Shown here in pieces: positions 1-8,398 of a stretch of 56,080 bases of DNA (positions are counted from its first letter, which is position 1; each line of letters opens with the position of its first letter). A program made the position numbers and the translations under genes. Where the stretch lies: contig PLJN01000081.1 of the NCBI GenBank assembly GCA_003140235.1, forward strand, positions 1 to 56,080, given 5' to 3'. Below the pieces are notes generated by a model. That model ran no database searches. It was not told the origin of the DNA and saw only the letters and a list, made by a program, of their open reading frames with translations. The DNA comes from Acidobacteriaceae bacterium (GTDB lineage: Bacteria > Acidobacteriota > Terriglobia > Terriglobales > Acidobacteriaceae).

Positions 1-1526
1 AAGGTGCAATCGTCGCTCGGGTCAATCTGCATGGCGCTATAGTCGCCCCAGCGAGTCAGCGGCCTTGGGGGGTTACTGAAATTGCCCAACTGCGACCCGG
101 TCCCCACCATGACCGAGGCCTCCGCCTGCATGGTGTTCAAAGGATCGGAAGCTAAACGGCCGGTCATGCGAATGGAAGGAAAGGTCGTGCCACTGGAAAC
201 ACTGTATCCCAGGGCCATATCACCGAGCTTATCCATCGCGATGCTGCCCATCCAACGGAAGTCGGAATCGGGGGCAAAGGTGCTCTGCTGGGCCACAACG
301 GGAGTGCCTCTGAGGTTCTGGATTTCATACCAGCGAACACCTCCACTCACCGAGTGGCTTAGTACCAGCGATTCGTGGTCACCGAAGTTGCGATAAGCAA
401 TGCGAAACATAAGGTCGTCAGCAAGGGAGTCCAGTTGCGAGTTGGGAAATCCATTCACCGGGGGCTGCGTCACGCATACTCCGCCGTTGCAGAGCGGAGC
501 AAACGTCGACACGGGAATAATCGTCGGAGTGGAGTCGAAGGTGGAGTTTCCAGGTGTGGCAAAATCCACATGAAACCTGCGGAACTCCAGACTGCCGGTG
601 TCATTCCAAGCCATCACATAGTTGGGTGAACCGCGTGGCGGAAGGGTGGTGCCGTCAAAGTCGGTCGGCAGAAAGCCGAAGTCGTTGGGCATTTGGAAGC
701 ATAATTGCGTCGCATTTCCGCCGCTCAACATTGCGATGCGGTCGTAGGCACAAACCTGGGCGCCGATGAAATTGCCGGTTGTGCCGCTAAATAAGTTGAA
801 GGTTTGGTAGTAGGCATCCGGCCAAACGCCCATTTTCGGGTAATCGTCAAAGTTGGCATATTGGAACGAATAGCGATTGTAAGTGCCCGTGGCGTCCGAG
901 GTCGTGGAAACAGCAACACACTGAAAGAACGAGCCAGTGTTGACGGAGAACTGGCTGAAGACCCAGCGGTTGGCCATCTTGTCGTACACCACAACCGGAT
1001 CGCCATCGTTCGTAGACTGGCAGGGGCCGCCAAATCCTGCCCACAGTACGTTGCCGCTAAAGGGTCCACCACCCGCAACCACAGTCCCCGTCGATTTGTT
1101 GAAAATAACAAAAGAACTGTTGACCCATTGGACATACTGCGTCAGACCAACGGCGCCGTTGGTATCCGGCGGAGCAACATTCACAGGGAAGCTGGGAAAG
1201 CCAGTGCCCAGCCCTTCAAAGTTGATCCCGAGCGTGGGAGCAGACTCCGCCGGGGGCCGGACCGCGCTGGTCTGGAGCGTAGGATCAGGATCGGGTACGG
1301 GATTGGGACTAATGCGCATATGGACCGTGCGCACTGGTTCAGCTTCTCTTTTAATGTCCGATTCGGGCTCTCTTGGAGTCATCGCTGCCATCTCGGACAA
1401 TGGCGCAGAAACATCGTGATGTACTTCCTGGCGCACGGTCATGACCTGCGCGGAAGACGGCAAAGCAAAAGAAAGGAACAGGACTGCTGCCAGATAAAAA
1501 TGTGCGAAACGAATTTGTCGGAACAT
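1..1526 (-). CDS. Secreted hypothetical protein (C-terminus beyond window)
   Basis: The minus-strand frame is open from an ATG at 1526 to the window edge, giving 508 codons without a stop, so the C-terminus is missing. The first 27 residues form a signal peptide (positively charged start, hydrophobic core, PSSAQ cleavage region), so the product is exported. The mature part is rich in Gly, Ser, Asn and Pro and contains segments such as NFEGLG, PPDTNGAVG, YDKMANRWVFSQ and, near the edge, RWGDYSAMQIDPSDDCT. These resemble large acidobacterial secreted repeat or beta-propeller proteins of unknown function. It has a roughly 200-base upstream gap containing a TATAAT box and a foldable leader. A long plus-strand frame over the same region is an antisense shadow. 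The coding call is firm; the function is unknown. Confidence 0.8.
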   Translation of the reverse strand, partial: MFRQIRFAHFYLAAVLFLSFALPSSAQVMTVRQEVHHDVSAPLSEMAAMTPREPESDIKREAEPVRTVHMRISPNPVPDPDPTLQTSAVRPPAESAPTLGINFEGLGTGFPSFPVNVAPPDTNGAVGLTQYVQWVNSSFVIFNKSTGTVVAGGGPFSGNVLWAGFGGPCQSTNDGDPVVVYDKMANRWVFSQFSVNTGSFFQCVAVSTTSDATGTYNRYSFQYANFDDYPKMGVWPDAYYQTFNLFSGTTGNFIGAQVCAYDRIAMLSGGNATQLCFQMPNDFGFLPTDFDGTTLPPRGSPNYVMAWNDTGSLEFRRFHVDFATPGNSTFDSTPTIIPVSTFAPLCNGGVCVTQPPVNGFPNSQLDSLADDLMFRIAYRNFGDHESLVLSHSVSGGVRWYEIQNLRGTPVVAQQSTFAPDSDFRWMGSIAMDKLGDMALGYSVSSGTTFPSIRMTGRLASDPLNTMQAEASVMVGTGSQLGNFSNPPRPLTRWGDYSAMQIDPSDDCT

Positions 1527-1588
1527 CGGATGTCTCCTGGGGTTGTCTTGGGTTGGATGGTCTGTTTGCCGCTGGGGTTGACCGTGAG

Positions 1589-1664
1589 CCTGCGTAATCA
1601 TGACTGCCACCTTGTAGGCCTGACTTTGCAAGCCGTGAGCAAGACGGCCTTTATGTTCTGCAGG
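1589..1664 (-). other. Possible structured RNA leader
   Basis: Between the TATAAT box at 1692-1687 and the ATG at 1526 the minus strand can fold into a three-helix junction. P1 pairs CCTGC (1664-1660) with GCAGG (1593-1589). P2 pairs seven bases around GCCGT (1648-1644) with ACGGC (1636-1632) over a seven-base loop. P3 is a short hairpin near 1618-1606. The joining segment GCAAAGTC between P2 and P3, and AGTC with GATTAC after P3, resemble the core of the c-di-GMP-I (GEMM) riboswitch. However, the GNRA loop and the usual 5' CAAACC are absent, so identity is unproven. Confidence 0.3.
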
Positions 1665-1686
1665 AAGCTACTACTCCCACTTATAG

Positions 1687-1692
1687 ATTATA
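1687..1692 (-). promoter_or_regulatory. -10 box TATAAT upstream of secreted-protein gene
   Basis: A perfect TATAAT lies on the minus strand about 160 bases upstream of the ATG at 1526. A TTGACC at 1720-1715 is 22 bases further upstream, too far for a standard spacer, so the -35 element is unclear. The position implies a long untranslated leader. Confidence 0.4.
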
Positions 1693-1733
1693 TTCCAAAG
1701 CCAGAGAAAAAACTGGTCAATACGCTACTGCTT

Positions 1734-3122
1734 TCACAGCGGCGGAATACCGATGCGCGCCAGCAGATTCTGAAACGCCGGATCACCGTGCAAGCCGTTC
1801 ATGGCGGAATCGTTCCAAATGCCGATAATCCGCGGATCATGCTGGTCAAACTCCGCCTGCAAGTAGCGCAGAGCCTCATCGTTGCGTCCCAGCATCGCGC
1901 AGGTCCTGGCCAGGTCGTGGCCGGAAACGTCTCCCTGGGCAAAATACTTTTCCTGGGCCTGACGCATATTCTCCAGCATGCCCTTGGCCCCGCCGGCGTT
2001 ATAGCCTTTTTCCGCTGCCTTGGCGATTTCCGTGGCCGGCTTGCTCTTCAGGATTTCAGCCACCCTCTTCGACTCGGCAAGATACGTTGGATAATCCTTG
2101 CTGTCCATGGCGATCCCTGCCAGATAAGCGTGCGGAGAGAGGAAATCAGGGCGGGCCCGCTCTATTTGTTTCAAAAGGGCCATAGCCTCGGCAGGCCGAG
2201 TGGCGTAAAGGATCAATCCTTTATCGGCCAGGATGGAGTCGGAACTGGGATCCAGCTCGCGCGCGCGTTCGATTTCTTTAAGGGACTCGCGAGACCGTCC
2301 CAGAACCAGCAACGACGTAGCATACCAATGATGATTGACCGCAGCATTGGGATCCAGTTCGATGGCCCGCTTGAACTCGCGCTCAGCGCCCGCAAAGTCC
2401 CAACTCCAATAGAAAGAAGCGAACGCCAGCGCCCGGTGAGCGTCCGCGAGAGAGTCATCGAGCTCCAGCGCTTTTCGGGCTTCCGACTCGGCTTTGGGAA
2501 AGGCTTCACGGTCAGGCATGGTGGTGTATTCCCGCAGCAGATTGTGGGTTTCGGCAAGGCCGGCGAAGGCCTTGGCGCATTTAGTGTCGAGCACGATGGC
2601 CTGGGTGTAGTCCTCAGCCGCTTTGTTGAGACTCTCCGCAGTGCGCTGGGTCCATTGATACTTGCCTTTGAGGTAGAACTCATTGGCTTCCGCATTAGCA
2701 CAAGCCGAAGGGTTGGCTCCCTTAGCCGCAGGCGACGGTCCGCGGAAGTGAACAACGAGAAATACCGCCAGCCCCAGGACCACGACCGCGGCGCCGCCCG
2801 TAGCCAGCAGCCATGACTTAGGGAGCTTAGGTGCTGGAGGAGCGTCCTCCTGGAACGGAATGTCGTCCGGTTCTGTCTGCTGACCTGGAGGCGCGGCCTC
2901 TTCTGACCACGCTTCGATAAAGGCAGGAGTCTTCAGCCACTGTGATAGTTCGTCAGTAAAAGCATAGACGCCGGATTGACCGGGCACGCGGTGGACGGGG
3001 AGAGACCTGGTTTTCGCCCAACGCCTTACGGTGGGCTCATCGCGATCGAAGAAGGCCCCGATTTCCGTCCATGAGTCCAAACGACGGTTCGCCGTATTAC
3101 TGGTTCGTTCAGAGTTATCCAT
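1734..3122 (-). CDS. HTH-domain membrane TPR protein
   Basis: 462 residues. The N-terminus carries a MerR/excisionase-like helix-turn-helix (RLDSWTEIGAFFDRDEPTVRRW, split here as RLDSW...TVRRW). A conserved LPVHR...VYAF...ELSQWL stretch follows. A single hydrophobic segment near residue 120 (WLLATGGAAVVVLGLAVFLV) would place the TPR region outside the membrane. The rest contains several tetratricopeptide repeats with A/L/Y spacing. The start at 3122 was chosen because the upstream extension is Arg/Pro-rich and overlaps the intergenic region, while the HTH begins soon after this ATG. Its N-terminus is clearly paralogous to the gene at 8399. It is probably a membrane-tethered regulator or scaffold; target genes are not visible. 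Confidence 0.82.
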   Translation of the reverse strand: MDNSERTSNTANRRLDSWTEIGAFFDRDEPTVRRWAKTRSLPVHRVPGQSGVYAFTDELSQWLKTPAFIEAWSEEAAPPGQQTEPDDIPFQEDAPPAPKLPKSWLLATGGAAVVVLGLAVFLVVHFRGPSPAAKGANPSACANAEANEFYLKGKYQWTQRTAESLNKAAEDYTQAIVLDTKCAKAFAGLAETHNLLREYTTMPDREAFPKAESEARKALELDDSLADAHRALAFASFYWSWDFAGAEREFKRAIELDPNAAVNHHWYATSLLVLGRSRESLKEIERARELDPSSDSILADKGLILYATRPAEAMALLKQIERARPDFLSPHAYLAGIAMDSKDYPTYLAESKRVAEILKSKPATEIAKAAEKGYNAGGAKGMLENMRQAQEKYFAQGDVSGHDLARTCAMLGRNDEALRYLQAEFDQHDPRIIGIWNDSAMNGLHGDPAFQNLLARIGIPPL

Positions 3123-3217
3123 GACTGGAATTTTTCCGCAACGTTGGAGCTGAAGTCTGTTAACCCTGATGGATTGGGTGTTCTGAGTATAACGCAGGCC
3201 AAGATGCGCGCTCCACG

Positions 3218-4627
3218 CTATCCGTTCAGCGGGTTCCTCTTGTGCCAATCGGTCTCGCGCTGATAAGCGTGCGCCAGCGCCAGCACCATTCCTTCCGCGC
3301 CGGGCGCGCCGGTGATCTGCAGGCCAATCGGCAGACCGGACGCAGAGAATCCGCAACAGAGAGAAATTGCAGGTAGCCCGAAAACGTTGAAGGGACGCGT
3401 GTTTCTCAGCATCAGCAATTCTTTGGGGCGCAGGTCTTGCGGTTCCGCCTCTAGCTCCGCGAAGGAAGGCGGCAGGAGCGGGCAAGTGGGAGTAATGATG
3501 AGGTCCACTTGGTTGAAGAGTTGCAGGACGTCGCGTCGCATTCGCAGTAGATCTCGATATTTCTCCACATACTGAATCGCGGTGATGTCTGTCCCAGTGC
3601 GAATGCGTCTGAGAGTTTCTGGATCGTATTCATCCGCGTGGGCAGGTAAATATCTTTGGTGATAAACGTAAGGCTCGCAGCGCACCACCGTGTAGTCGTT
3701 TTCCGCCGAGAGAGCAATCTCCTGAGTGCCGGCAGTGATTTCGGCTAGCGTCGCGAGCGCCTGCTTTGCGGCTTGCTCAATTTCTGCGTCGATGGTGCTC
3801 CAGAAATCCTGCGGCACTCCCAGTCGCAGAGCAGCGGTCGGTTCTTCCAGCGCCGATGGATAATGCACGGGAGGAAACTTCTGGGAACAAATATCGGATG
3901 CATCGTAGCTGGCGATGACTTGCAACATCAGCGCAGCATCGGCCGCGGTGCGCGCCATGGGGCCAACATGGTCCAGCGTCCAGGAAAGAGGAATCACGCC
4001 GCGTGTGCTCACCAACCCGTAGGATGGTTTCAATCCAACAATGCCGCAACACGCTGCCGGAAGCCGGATCGATCCGGCGGTGTCGGTCCCAATGGTCCCA
4101 TAGCAGAGTTGTGCGGCCACGGCAGCCGCGGAACCGGAAGATGATCCGCCGGTAATATGTGCCGTGTTCCATGGATTGCGCGCGGGGCCGTAATGTCCAA
4201 TCGTCCCGCTGCCGCCGTAGGCGAACTCGTGCAGGTTCAGCTTGCCCAGCATCACAGCGCCCGCGGCCTTGAGCCTGCGCACAACTTCAGCATCGCGCCC
4301 GGGAACATTGTTATTGAGCACCGCGCTGGCCGCCGTAGTGCGGACGCCCGCAATATCAACCAGGTCTTTGACGGCGAGCGGAATTCCGTGCAATGGTCCG
4401 CGCCACTCGCCGCGACTGATTTCGATTTCCGCCGTTCGCGCTTCATCCAGCGCTGATTCCGCCGTTACCGTGATAAATGCGTTGACTTCCGGATTGAGCC
4501 GGTCAATGCGGTCGAGACAGGCCTGGGTCAGCTCGATGGGAGAAACAACCTTCTGTTGGACCATCCGACTGACGTCAGTCAGATCGAATTGATGTAATTC
4601 ACGGGAAGAATCGCTGGCGGATGTCAT
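3218..4627 (-). CDS. Amidase family protein (GatA-like)
   Basis: About 469 residues with the amidase-signature fold. The AVKDLVDIAG segment supplies the catalytic Lys, ITGGSSSGSAAAVAA the cis-Ser region, and GTDTAGSIRLPAACCG the nucleophile Ser motif. It would hydrolyse amide bonds in the cytoplasm. It resembles GatA, but no gatB or gatC is adjacent, so a stand-alone amidase (amide or ureido substrate) is more likely than the tRNA amidotransferase subunit. Two starts are possible, 4645 and 4627; 4627 (MTSASDSS) is taken because the five extra residues add nothing conserved. It lies 95 bases upstream of the HTH/TPR gene in the same direction. Confidence 0.88.
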   Translation of the reverse strand: MTSASDSSRELHQFDLTDVSRMVQQKVVSPIELTQACLDRIDRLNPEVNAFITVTAESALDEARTAEIEISRGEWRGPLHGIPLAVKDLVDIAGVRTTAASAVLNNNVPGRDAEVVRRLKAAGAVMLGKLNLHEFAYGGSGTIGHYGPARNPWNTAHITGGSSSGSAAAVAAQLCYGTIGTDTAGSIRLPAACCGIVGLKPSYGLVSTRGVIPLSWTLDHVGPMARTAADAALMLQVIASYDASDICSQKFPPVHYPSALEEPTAALRLGVPQDFWSTIDAEIEQAAKQALATLAEITAGTQEIALSAENDYTVVRCEPYVYHQRYLPAHADEYDPETLRRIRTGTDITAIQYVEKYRDLLRMRRDVLQLFNQVDLIITPTCPLLPPSFAELEAEPQDLRPKELLMLRNTRPFNVFGLPAISLCCGFSASGLPIGLQITGAPGAEGMVLALAHAYQRETDWHKRNPLNG

Positions 4628-4661
4628 CAGGAACGAGGATATCATCAGGCCGTGAGGACCA

Positions 4662-4685
4662 TCACTCCGTCACTCCGTCACTCCG
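4662..4685. repeat. 8-bp tandem repeat, three copies
   Basis: The octamer TCACTCCG occurs three times head to tail. The third copy begins with the stop codon of the upstream minus-strand gene, so the repeat forms the gene end and the spacer before the amidase. Confidence 0.8.
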
Positions 4686-5580
4686 TTGGAAACACTTCTG
4701 CTGCTGTCCTATAAGTGTTGGCGTGGGCCTGCACACTGAGCTCAATCGGGCGGGAGTACCCGCCGCCGGCAGTCAGAACCAGCGGGATGCGCAGTTCACG
4801 GGCCGCATTCATGACTTTGCGATCACGTTCCTTGAGACCTTCAAAACTAAGCGAAAGCCGGCCCAGCACGTCAGCGTAGAGCGGATCGACTCCTGACTGA
4901 TAGAAGATGATGTCCGGACGGAACGCCAGGGCCTTCGGCAAGGCTTGATCGAGTTGGCGAAGATACTCCGCGTCTTCAGTCTTGTCCGGCAAAGCGACAT
5001 CCAAGCTGCTGATTTGTTTGCGAAAAGGAAAATTACTCTCGCCGTGAAAGGAGAGTGTGAAGACATCGGGATCTTCGGCGAAAATCTCCGCTGTGCCGTC
5101 GCCTTGATGCACGTCCAAATCAATTACGCTGACGCGGAGAGCCAGGCCGTCTTTGCGCAACGACTGAATGGCGACAGCAATGTCGTTGAACACGCAGAAA
5201 CCGGAACCCGCAACTCGGAACGCGTGGTGCGTCCCGCCGCTCAAACTTCCTCCCCAACCGTAATCAACAGCATCGCGTGCCGCACTCAGTGTGCTGCCGA
5301 CCGAGGCCAGGGCGCGCCGGACCATGGCTTCCGACCACGGCAGTCCAATGCGCCTCATCGCTGCGTGGGGGAGTGCTCCGGTGAGGAATTGCTCGATATA
5401 GTCGCGACTGTGGGCCAGCGCAATCGTCGACGGGTCGGCGAAGGGAGCGGGTTCAAAGCTGAACTGGCCTTCACTCTCCAGCAGATGGCGAAGCATTCTG
5501 TATTTTCCGGCAGGGAATTTATGTCCTTCAGGCAGCGTCAGTTCGTGCTGGTCGGTATAGAAAAGACGGCGTAAGACCAT
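4678..5580 (-). CDS. Histone deacetylase family hydrolase
   Basis: About 300 residues of the arginase/deacetylase fold. Zinc and catalytic residues are present in GGTHHAF (paired His), DLDVHQGDGT (Asp-His-Asp region), YQSGVDPL (Asp) and GGGYS (transition-state Tyr). The GTHHA form is typical of the class IV-like bacterial branch. It probably removes acetyl or other acyl groups from small amines or proteins in the cytoplasm; the substrate cannot be told from sequence. The start at 5580 (MVLRRLFYTD) fits the family N-terminus. An ATG at 5628 is possible, and a GTG at 5697 would run into the divergent regulatory region. It is divergent from the efflux genes beginning at 5823. Confidence 0.88.
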   Translation of the reverse strand: MVLRRLFYTDQHELTLPEGHKFPAGKYRMLRHLLESEGQFSFEPAPFADPSTIALAHSRDYIEQFLTGALPHAAMRRIGLPWSEAMVRRALASVGSTLSAARDAVDYGWGGSLSGGTHHAFRVAGSGFCVFNDIAVAIQSLRKDGLALRVSVIDLDVHQGDGTAEIFAEDPDVFTLSFHGESNFPFRKQISSLDVALPDKTEDAEYLRQLDQALPKALAFRPDIIFYQSGVDPLYADVLGRLSLSFEGLKERDRKVMNAARELRIPLVLTAGGGYSRPIELSVQAHANTYRTAAEVFPTE

Positions 5581-5666
5581 GGGCTTTTTCGGCGGACCAG
5601 CGGTGTGCTGCGTGGGAAAAGAGGCCATAGTAAAGGAAACCTGAGGGTTATAATGTACTTGATCGA

Positions 5667-5687
5667 ACGGACAGCACAACTGTCCGT
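5667..5687. repeat. Inverted repeat in divergent intergenic region
   Basis: ACGGACAG (5667-5674) and CTGTCCGT (5680-5687) are a perfect 8-bp inverted repeat with a five-base loop and four T residues after it. Further GGACA copies follow at 5692 and near 5712. The repeat lies between two divergent genes, so an operator is as likely as a terminator. Confidence 0.4.
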
Positions 5688-5822
5688 TTTCGGACACGGC
5701 TTTTCAGGAATGGACAGTGCCCGTGTCTTGACCGCACCAGCAAAGTGGGATTTCTCCTGAAGAATCAATAGTTTGCAGCCAGTCGTATTTTGGCATGACA
5801 GGTGCATTTAATCTGAGCTGAT

Positions 5823-7085
5823 ATGGATATAGTTCGCGATGAATCGGTGAAAAAGAAGCGTCGCCTGAAGCGAGTGCTGCTTCTTGCGGGATTGGTTGTG
5901 GCGCTCGCGGGCGGTACCCTTGCTGTGAGCAAGCTTAAGCCAGCCGCGCCCGGCGTGGACAGCGGAACCGTCTGGCCCGGAACAGTGCTGCGTGGATCCA
6001 TGCTGCGCCAAGTCCACGGGATCGGAACACTGGTGCCAATTCCCGCCGACATCCGTCTAATACCTGCGGAGACCGATGTTCGCGTGGAGCGAATTCTGGC
6101 TTTGCCGGGAACGCAAGTGAAGGCCGACACCGTGATTATGGAACTCTCCAATCCGCAGGTGGAGCAAGAGGCGATGGACTCGGACCTGCAAGTGAAGTCC
6201 GCCCTGGCGGACTACCAGAACACCAAAGTCAAAGTGAACAGCGATCTGCAGACACTGAGGGCCGGCGCCGCTACCGTTGGAGCGGATTACGCGAACGCCA
6301 AGAGAGATGCCAAGGCGAACCGGGAACTCATGAAGATCGGCGTGATTTCCGACACGGTGCTGCAGACCTCACTGGAAAAAGAACGCGAAATGGCCACCCG
6401 CTATCAGATCGAGCAGGACCGCATCAAGGACAATACTGCGGCCATTAGCACGCAACTCGCGGTCCAGCAGGCCAACATCGAACAGAAGCAGGCCATGGCC
6501 CAGCTCAAGCATAAACACCTCGACTCGCTGAAAGTCCGCGCCGGCATCAATGGCGTTTTGCAGGAAGTGCCGGTCCAGGTCGGCCAGCGTGCTGTGCAGG
6601 GCACCATCCTGGCGAAGGTTGTTGATCCTGATCACCTGAAAGCTGAGTTGAAGATCCCTGAGACCACGGTGAAAGACGTCACCATTGGTCAGACAGCCGA
6701 GGTGGATACACACAACGGGATCATCAAAGGCATTGTTATTCGCAGAGATCCTTCCGTGCTCAACGGCACTGTGGCCGTGGATATCCAGCTGGAAGGCACA
6801 TTGCCCAAGGGCTCCGTGCCTGATCTGAGCGTGGACGGCACCATCACTTTGGAGCGCCTGGACAACGTGCTGTATGTTGGTCGCCCGGCTTTTGGCCAGG
6901 AAAAAAGCACCGTTACGATGTTCAAGATCGAACCGGATGGCAAGACCGCCATACGGGTCCCGGTGGAACTGGGACGCATGTCTGTAAGTACGGTTGAAAT
7001 TATTCGCGGCCTGAAGGAAAACGACAAGGTCATACTTTCCGACATGTCGCGCTACGACAATATTGACCGCATTCGTCTGGAATAA
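5823..7085 (+). CDS. HlyD/MacA-family efflux periplasmic adaptor
   Basis: 420 residues. A basic N-terminus (KKKRRLKR) and one membrane segment (about residues 17-36) anchor the protein in the inner membrane. A split lipoyl/barrel-sandwich domain follows (GTLVPIPADI...VERILALPGTQVKADT), then a long helical hairpin (about 110-235, Gln/Lys/Ala-rich), a second barrel part (VRAGINGVLQEVPVQVGQ) and a beta-barrel/membrane-proximal end. It would link an inner-membrane ABC transporter to an outer-membrane channel. The ATPase gene starts 47 bases downstream in the same direction, which supports a MacAB-like export operon; the permease downstream is decayed. Confidence 0.9.
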   Translation: MDIVRDESVKKKRRLKRVLLLAGLVVALAGGTLAVSKLKPAAPGVDSGTVWPGTVLRGSMLRQVHGIGTLVPIPADIRLIPAETDVRVERILALPGTQVKADTVIMELSNPQVEQEAMDSDLQVKSALADYQNTKVKVNSDLQTLRAGAATVGADYANAKRDAKANRELMKIGVISDTVLQTSLEKEREMATRYQIEQDRIKDNTAAISTQLAVQQANIEQKQAMAQLKHKHLDSLKVRAGINGVLQEVPVQVGQRAVQGTILAKVVDPDHLKAELKIPETTVKDVTIGQTAEVDTHNGIIKGIVIRRDPSVLNGTVAVDIQLEGTLPKGSVPDLSVDGTITLERLDNVLYVGRPAFGQEKSTVTMFKIEPDGKTAIRVPVELGRMSVSTVEIIRGLKENDKVILSDMSRYDNIDRIRLE

Positions 7086-7132
7086 GAACTAGCTTGCGCC
7101 GAAATTCTTAAGGAAGAACAGGAGATCATACT

Positions 7133-7855
7133 GTGGCCACTGCACAAACGCTGATCAATCTGGAGAATGTCACCAAGGTTTTCTATACCGATGAAGTGGA
7201 GACACATGCGCTCTCCGGGATTCATCTGGATATTCAGAAAGGCGAGTACGTGTCCATCGCCGGCCCCTCGGGCTGCGGCAAGTCGACGCTGCTCTCCATC
7301 ATAGGACTTCTGGACTCACCCACCGACGGCTCGTACGTGCTCAACAGCAAGACCGTTCAGGGGCTGGACTTTTCCGAGAGAGCGCGCATACGCAACCAGG
7401 AGATCGGTTTCATTTTCCAGAGCTTCAACCTCATCGGCGACCTCACTGTGTACGAGAACGTTGAACTGCCGCTGACCTACCGCTCCATGTCGTCACCGGA
7501 GCGCAAGAAACGCGTGCAGGAAGCGCTGGAGAAAGTCGGCATGGCGCACCGCATGCGGCACTATCCTTCACAACTCTCCGGCGGTCAGCAACAGCGCGTG
7601 GCTGTCGCTCGCGCTTTGGGTGGATCGCCGTCAATCCTGCTGGCGGACGAACCGACAGGAAACCTGGATTCCCGCAACGGCGAAGCGGTGATGGACCTCT
7701 TGCAGTCGTTGCATCGGGAAGGCGCCACCATTTGCATGGTCACCCACGATACCCGTTTCGCCAAGCACGCCGAGCGCACCATTCATCTTTTTGACGGTAA
7801 AGTAGTCGAAGAGACAGAAGCCGAGCAGTACGCCGCCAGCAGTCCGTCGTCGTAA
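7133..7855 (+). CDS. ABC transporter ATP-binding protein (MacB/LolD type)
   Basis: 240 residues with a GTG start preceded by AGGAAG and AGGAG. Walker A is GPSGCGKST, the Q-loop lies in IFQSFNLIGDLTVYENV, the signature is LSGGQQQR, Walker B is ILLADEPTGNLDS and the switch His is in MVTHD. The sequence is of the LolD/MacB group that powers mechanotransmission-type export rather than classical import. It follows the adaptor gene closely. A strong palindrome lies 21 bases after its stop codon, and the permease that should come next is a remnant, so its present partner must be encoded elsewhere. Confidence 0.92.
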   Translation: MATAQTLINLENVTKVFYTDEVETHALSGIHLDIQKGEYVSIAGPSGCGKSTLLSIIGLLDSPTDGSYVLNSKTVQGLDFSERARIRNQEIGFIFQSFNLIGDLTVYENVELPLTYRSMSSPERKKRVQEALEKVGMAHRMRHYPSQLSGGQQQRVAVARALGGSPSILLADEPTGNLDSRNGEAVMDLLQSLHREGATICMVTHDTRFAKHAERTIHLFDGKVVEETEAEQYAASSPSS

Positions 7856-7876
7856 GCCACAGAAATTCCGATTCTT

Positions 7877-7905
7877 CTGGCCGCGTCACGGCGTGACGCG
7901 GCCAG
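7877..7905. terminator. Palindromic hairpin after ABC ATPase gene
   Basis: CTGGCCGCGTCACG (7877-7890) and CGTGACGCGGCCAG (7892-7905) pair perfectly over 14 bases with a one-base centre. There is no T-run on either side, so it may act as a Rho-independent-like stop, an RNA stabiliser or a protein-binding palindrome. Confidence 0.5.
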
Positions 7906-7945
7906 TTCGCAAATCAGGAACAAATCACAATATCGGAGGTGAAGC

Positions 7946-8328
7946 ATGCTTACGCTGCTTCAGGATCTTCGCTTTGGCCTACCGCCCTCGGACTCTATGG
8001 TGTAGTGTCTTACACGGTGGCCCAGCGCACACACGAAATCGGGGTGCGCATGACGCTTGGCGCCAGTCGTGCCACTGTTACGCAAATGGTGCTGGGGGCG
8101 GGCTTCAAGCTCACCGCGATCGGCATCGCGATAGGCGTTGTGGGCTCGCTCGTTGCTGCCCGTTTTCTTACGGCGTTCACCAGCTTACTTTTCGGCGTGA
8201 AACCGACTGACGCGCTGACCTACGTCGCGGTGGTCGCCATACTGGCTGCCGTCTCATTGCTGGCCTGCTATATCCCGGCCCGGCGCGCGGCGAAAGTCGA
8301 TTCCATGGTCGTGCTGCGCTACGAGTGA
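7946..8328 (+). pseudogene. Internally deleted MacB/FtsX-type permease remnant
   Basis: A ribosome site (GGAGGT) precedes an ATG at 7946 that reads MLTLLQDLRFGL, the usual N-terminus of acidobacterial MacB-like permeases. The frame then stops at 8005. From about 7985 the next frame encodes the last ~115 residues of such a permease: ALGLYGVVSYTVAQRTHEIG, GVRMTLGAS, two or three membrane segments, and IPARRAAKVDSMVVLRYE at the end. Roughly 650 or more residues, including the periplasmic domain and first membrane helix, are missing. The simplest reading is one out-of-frame deletion joining codon ~11 to the C-terminal third. A GTG at 7939 opens the second frame but is probably fortuitous. Confidence 0.8.
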
Positions 8329-8398
8329 TTGTCGGCACGCTCAGGCAAACTCTGAATCCCGTGCGGTATGATGGATACCCCATGGCGGAATTTGCCCG

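Noticed and set aside
804-2816. 670-codon plus-strand open frame
   Set aside because: Antisense to a signal-peptide protein and a TPR protein on the minus strand; Arg/His-rich composition and no domain.
3123-3485. N-terminal extension of the HTH/TPR gene
   Set aside because: Arg/Ala/Pro-rich and overlapping the amidase coding end; the HTH begins after the ATG at 3122.
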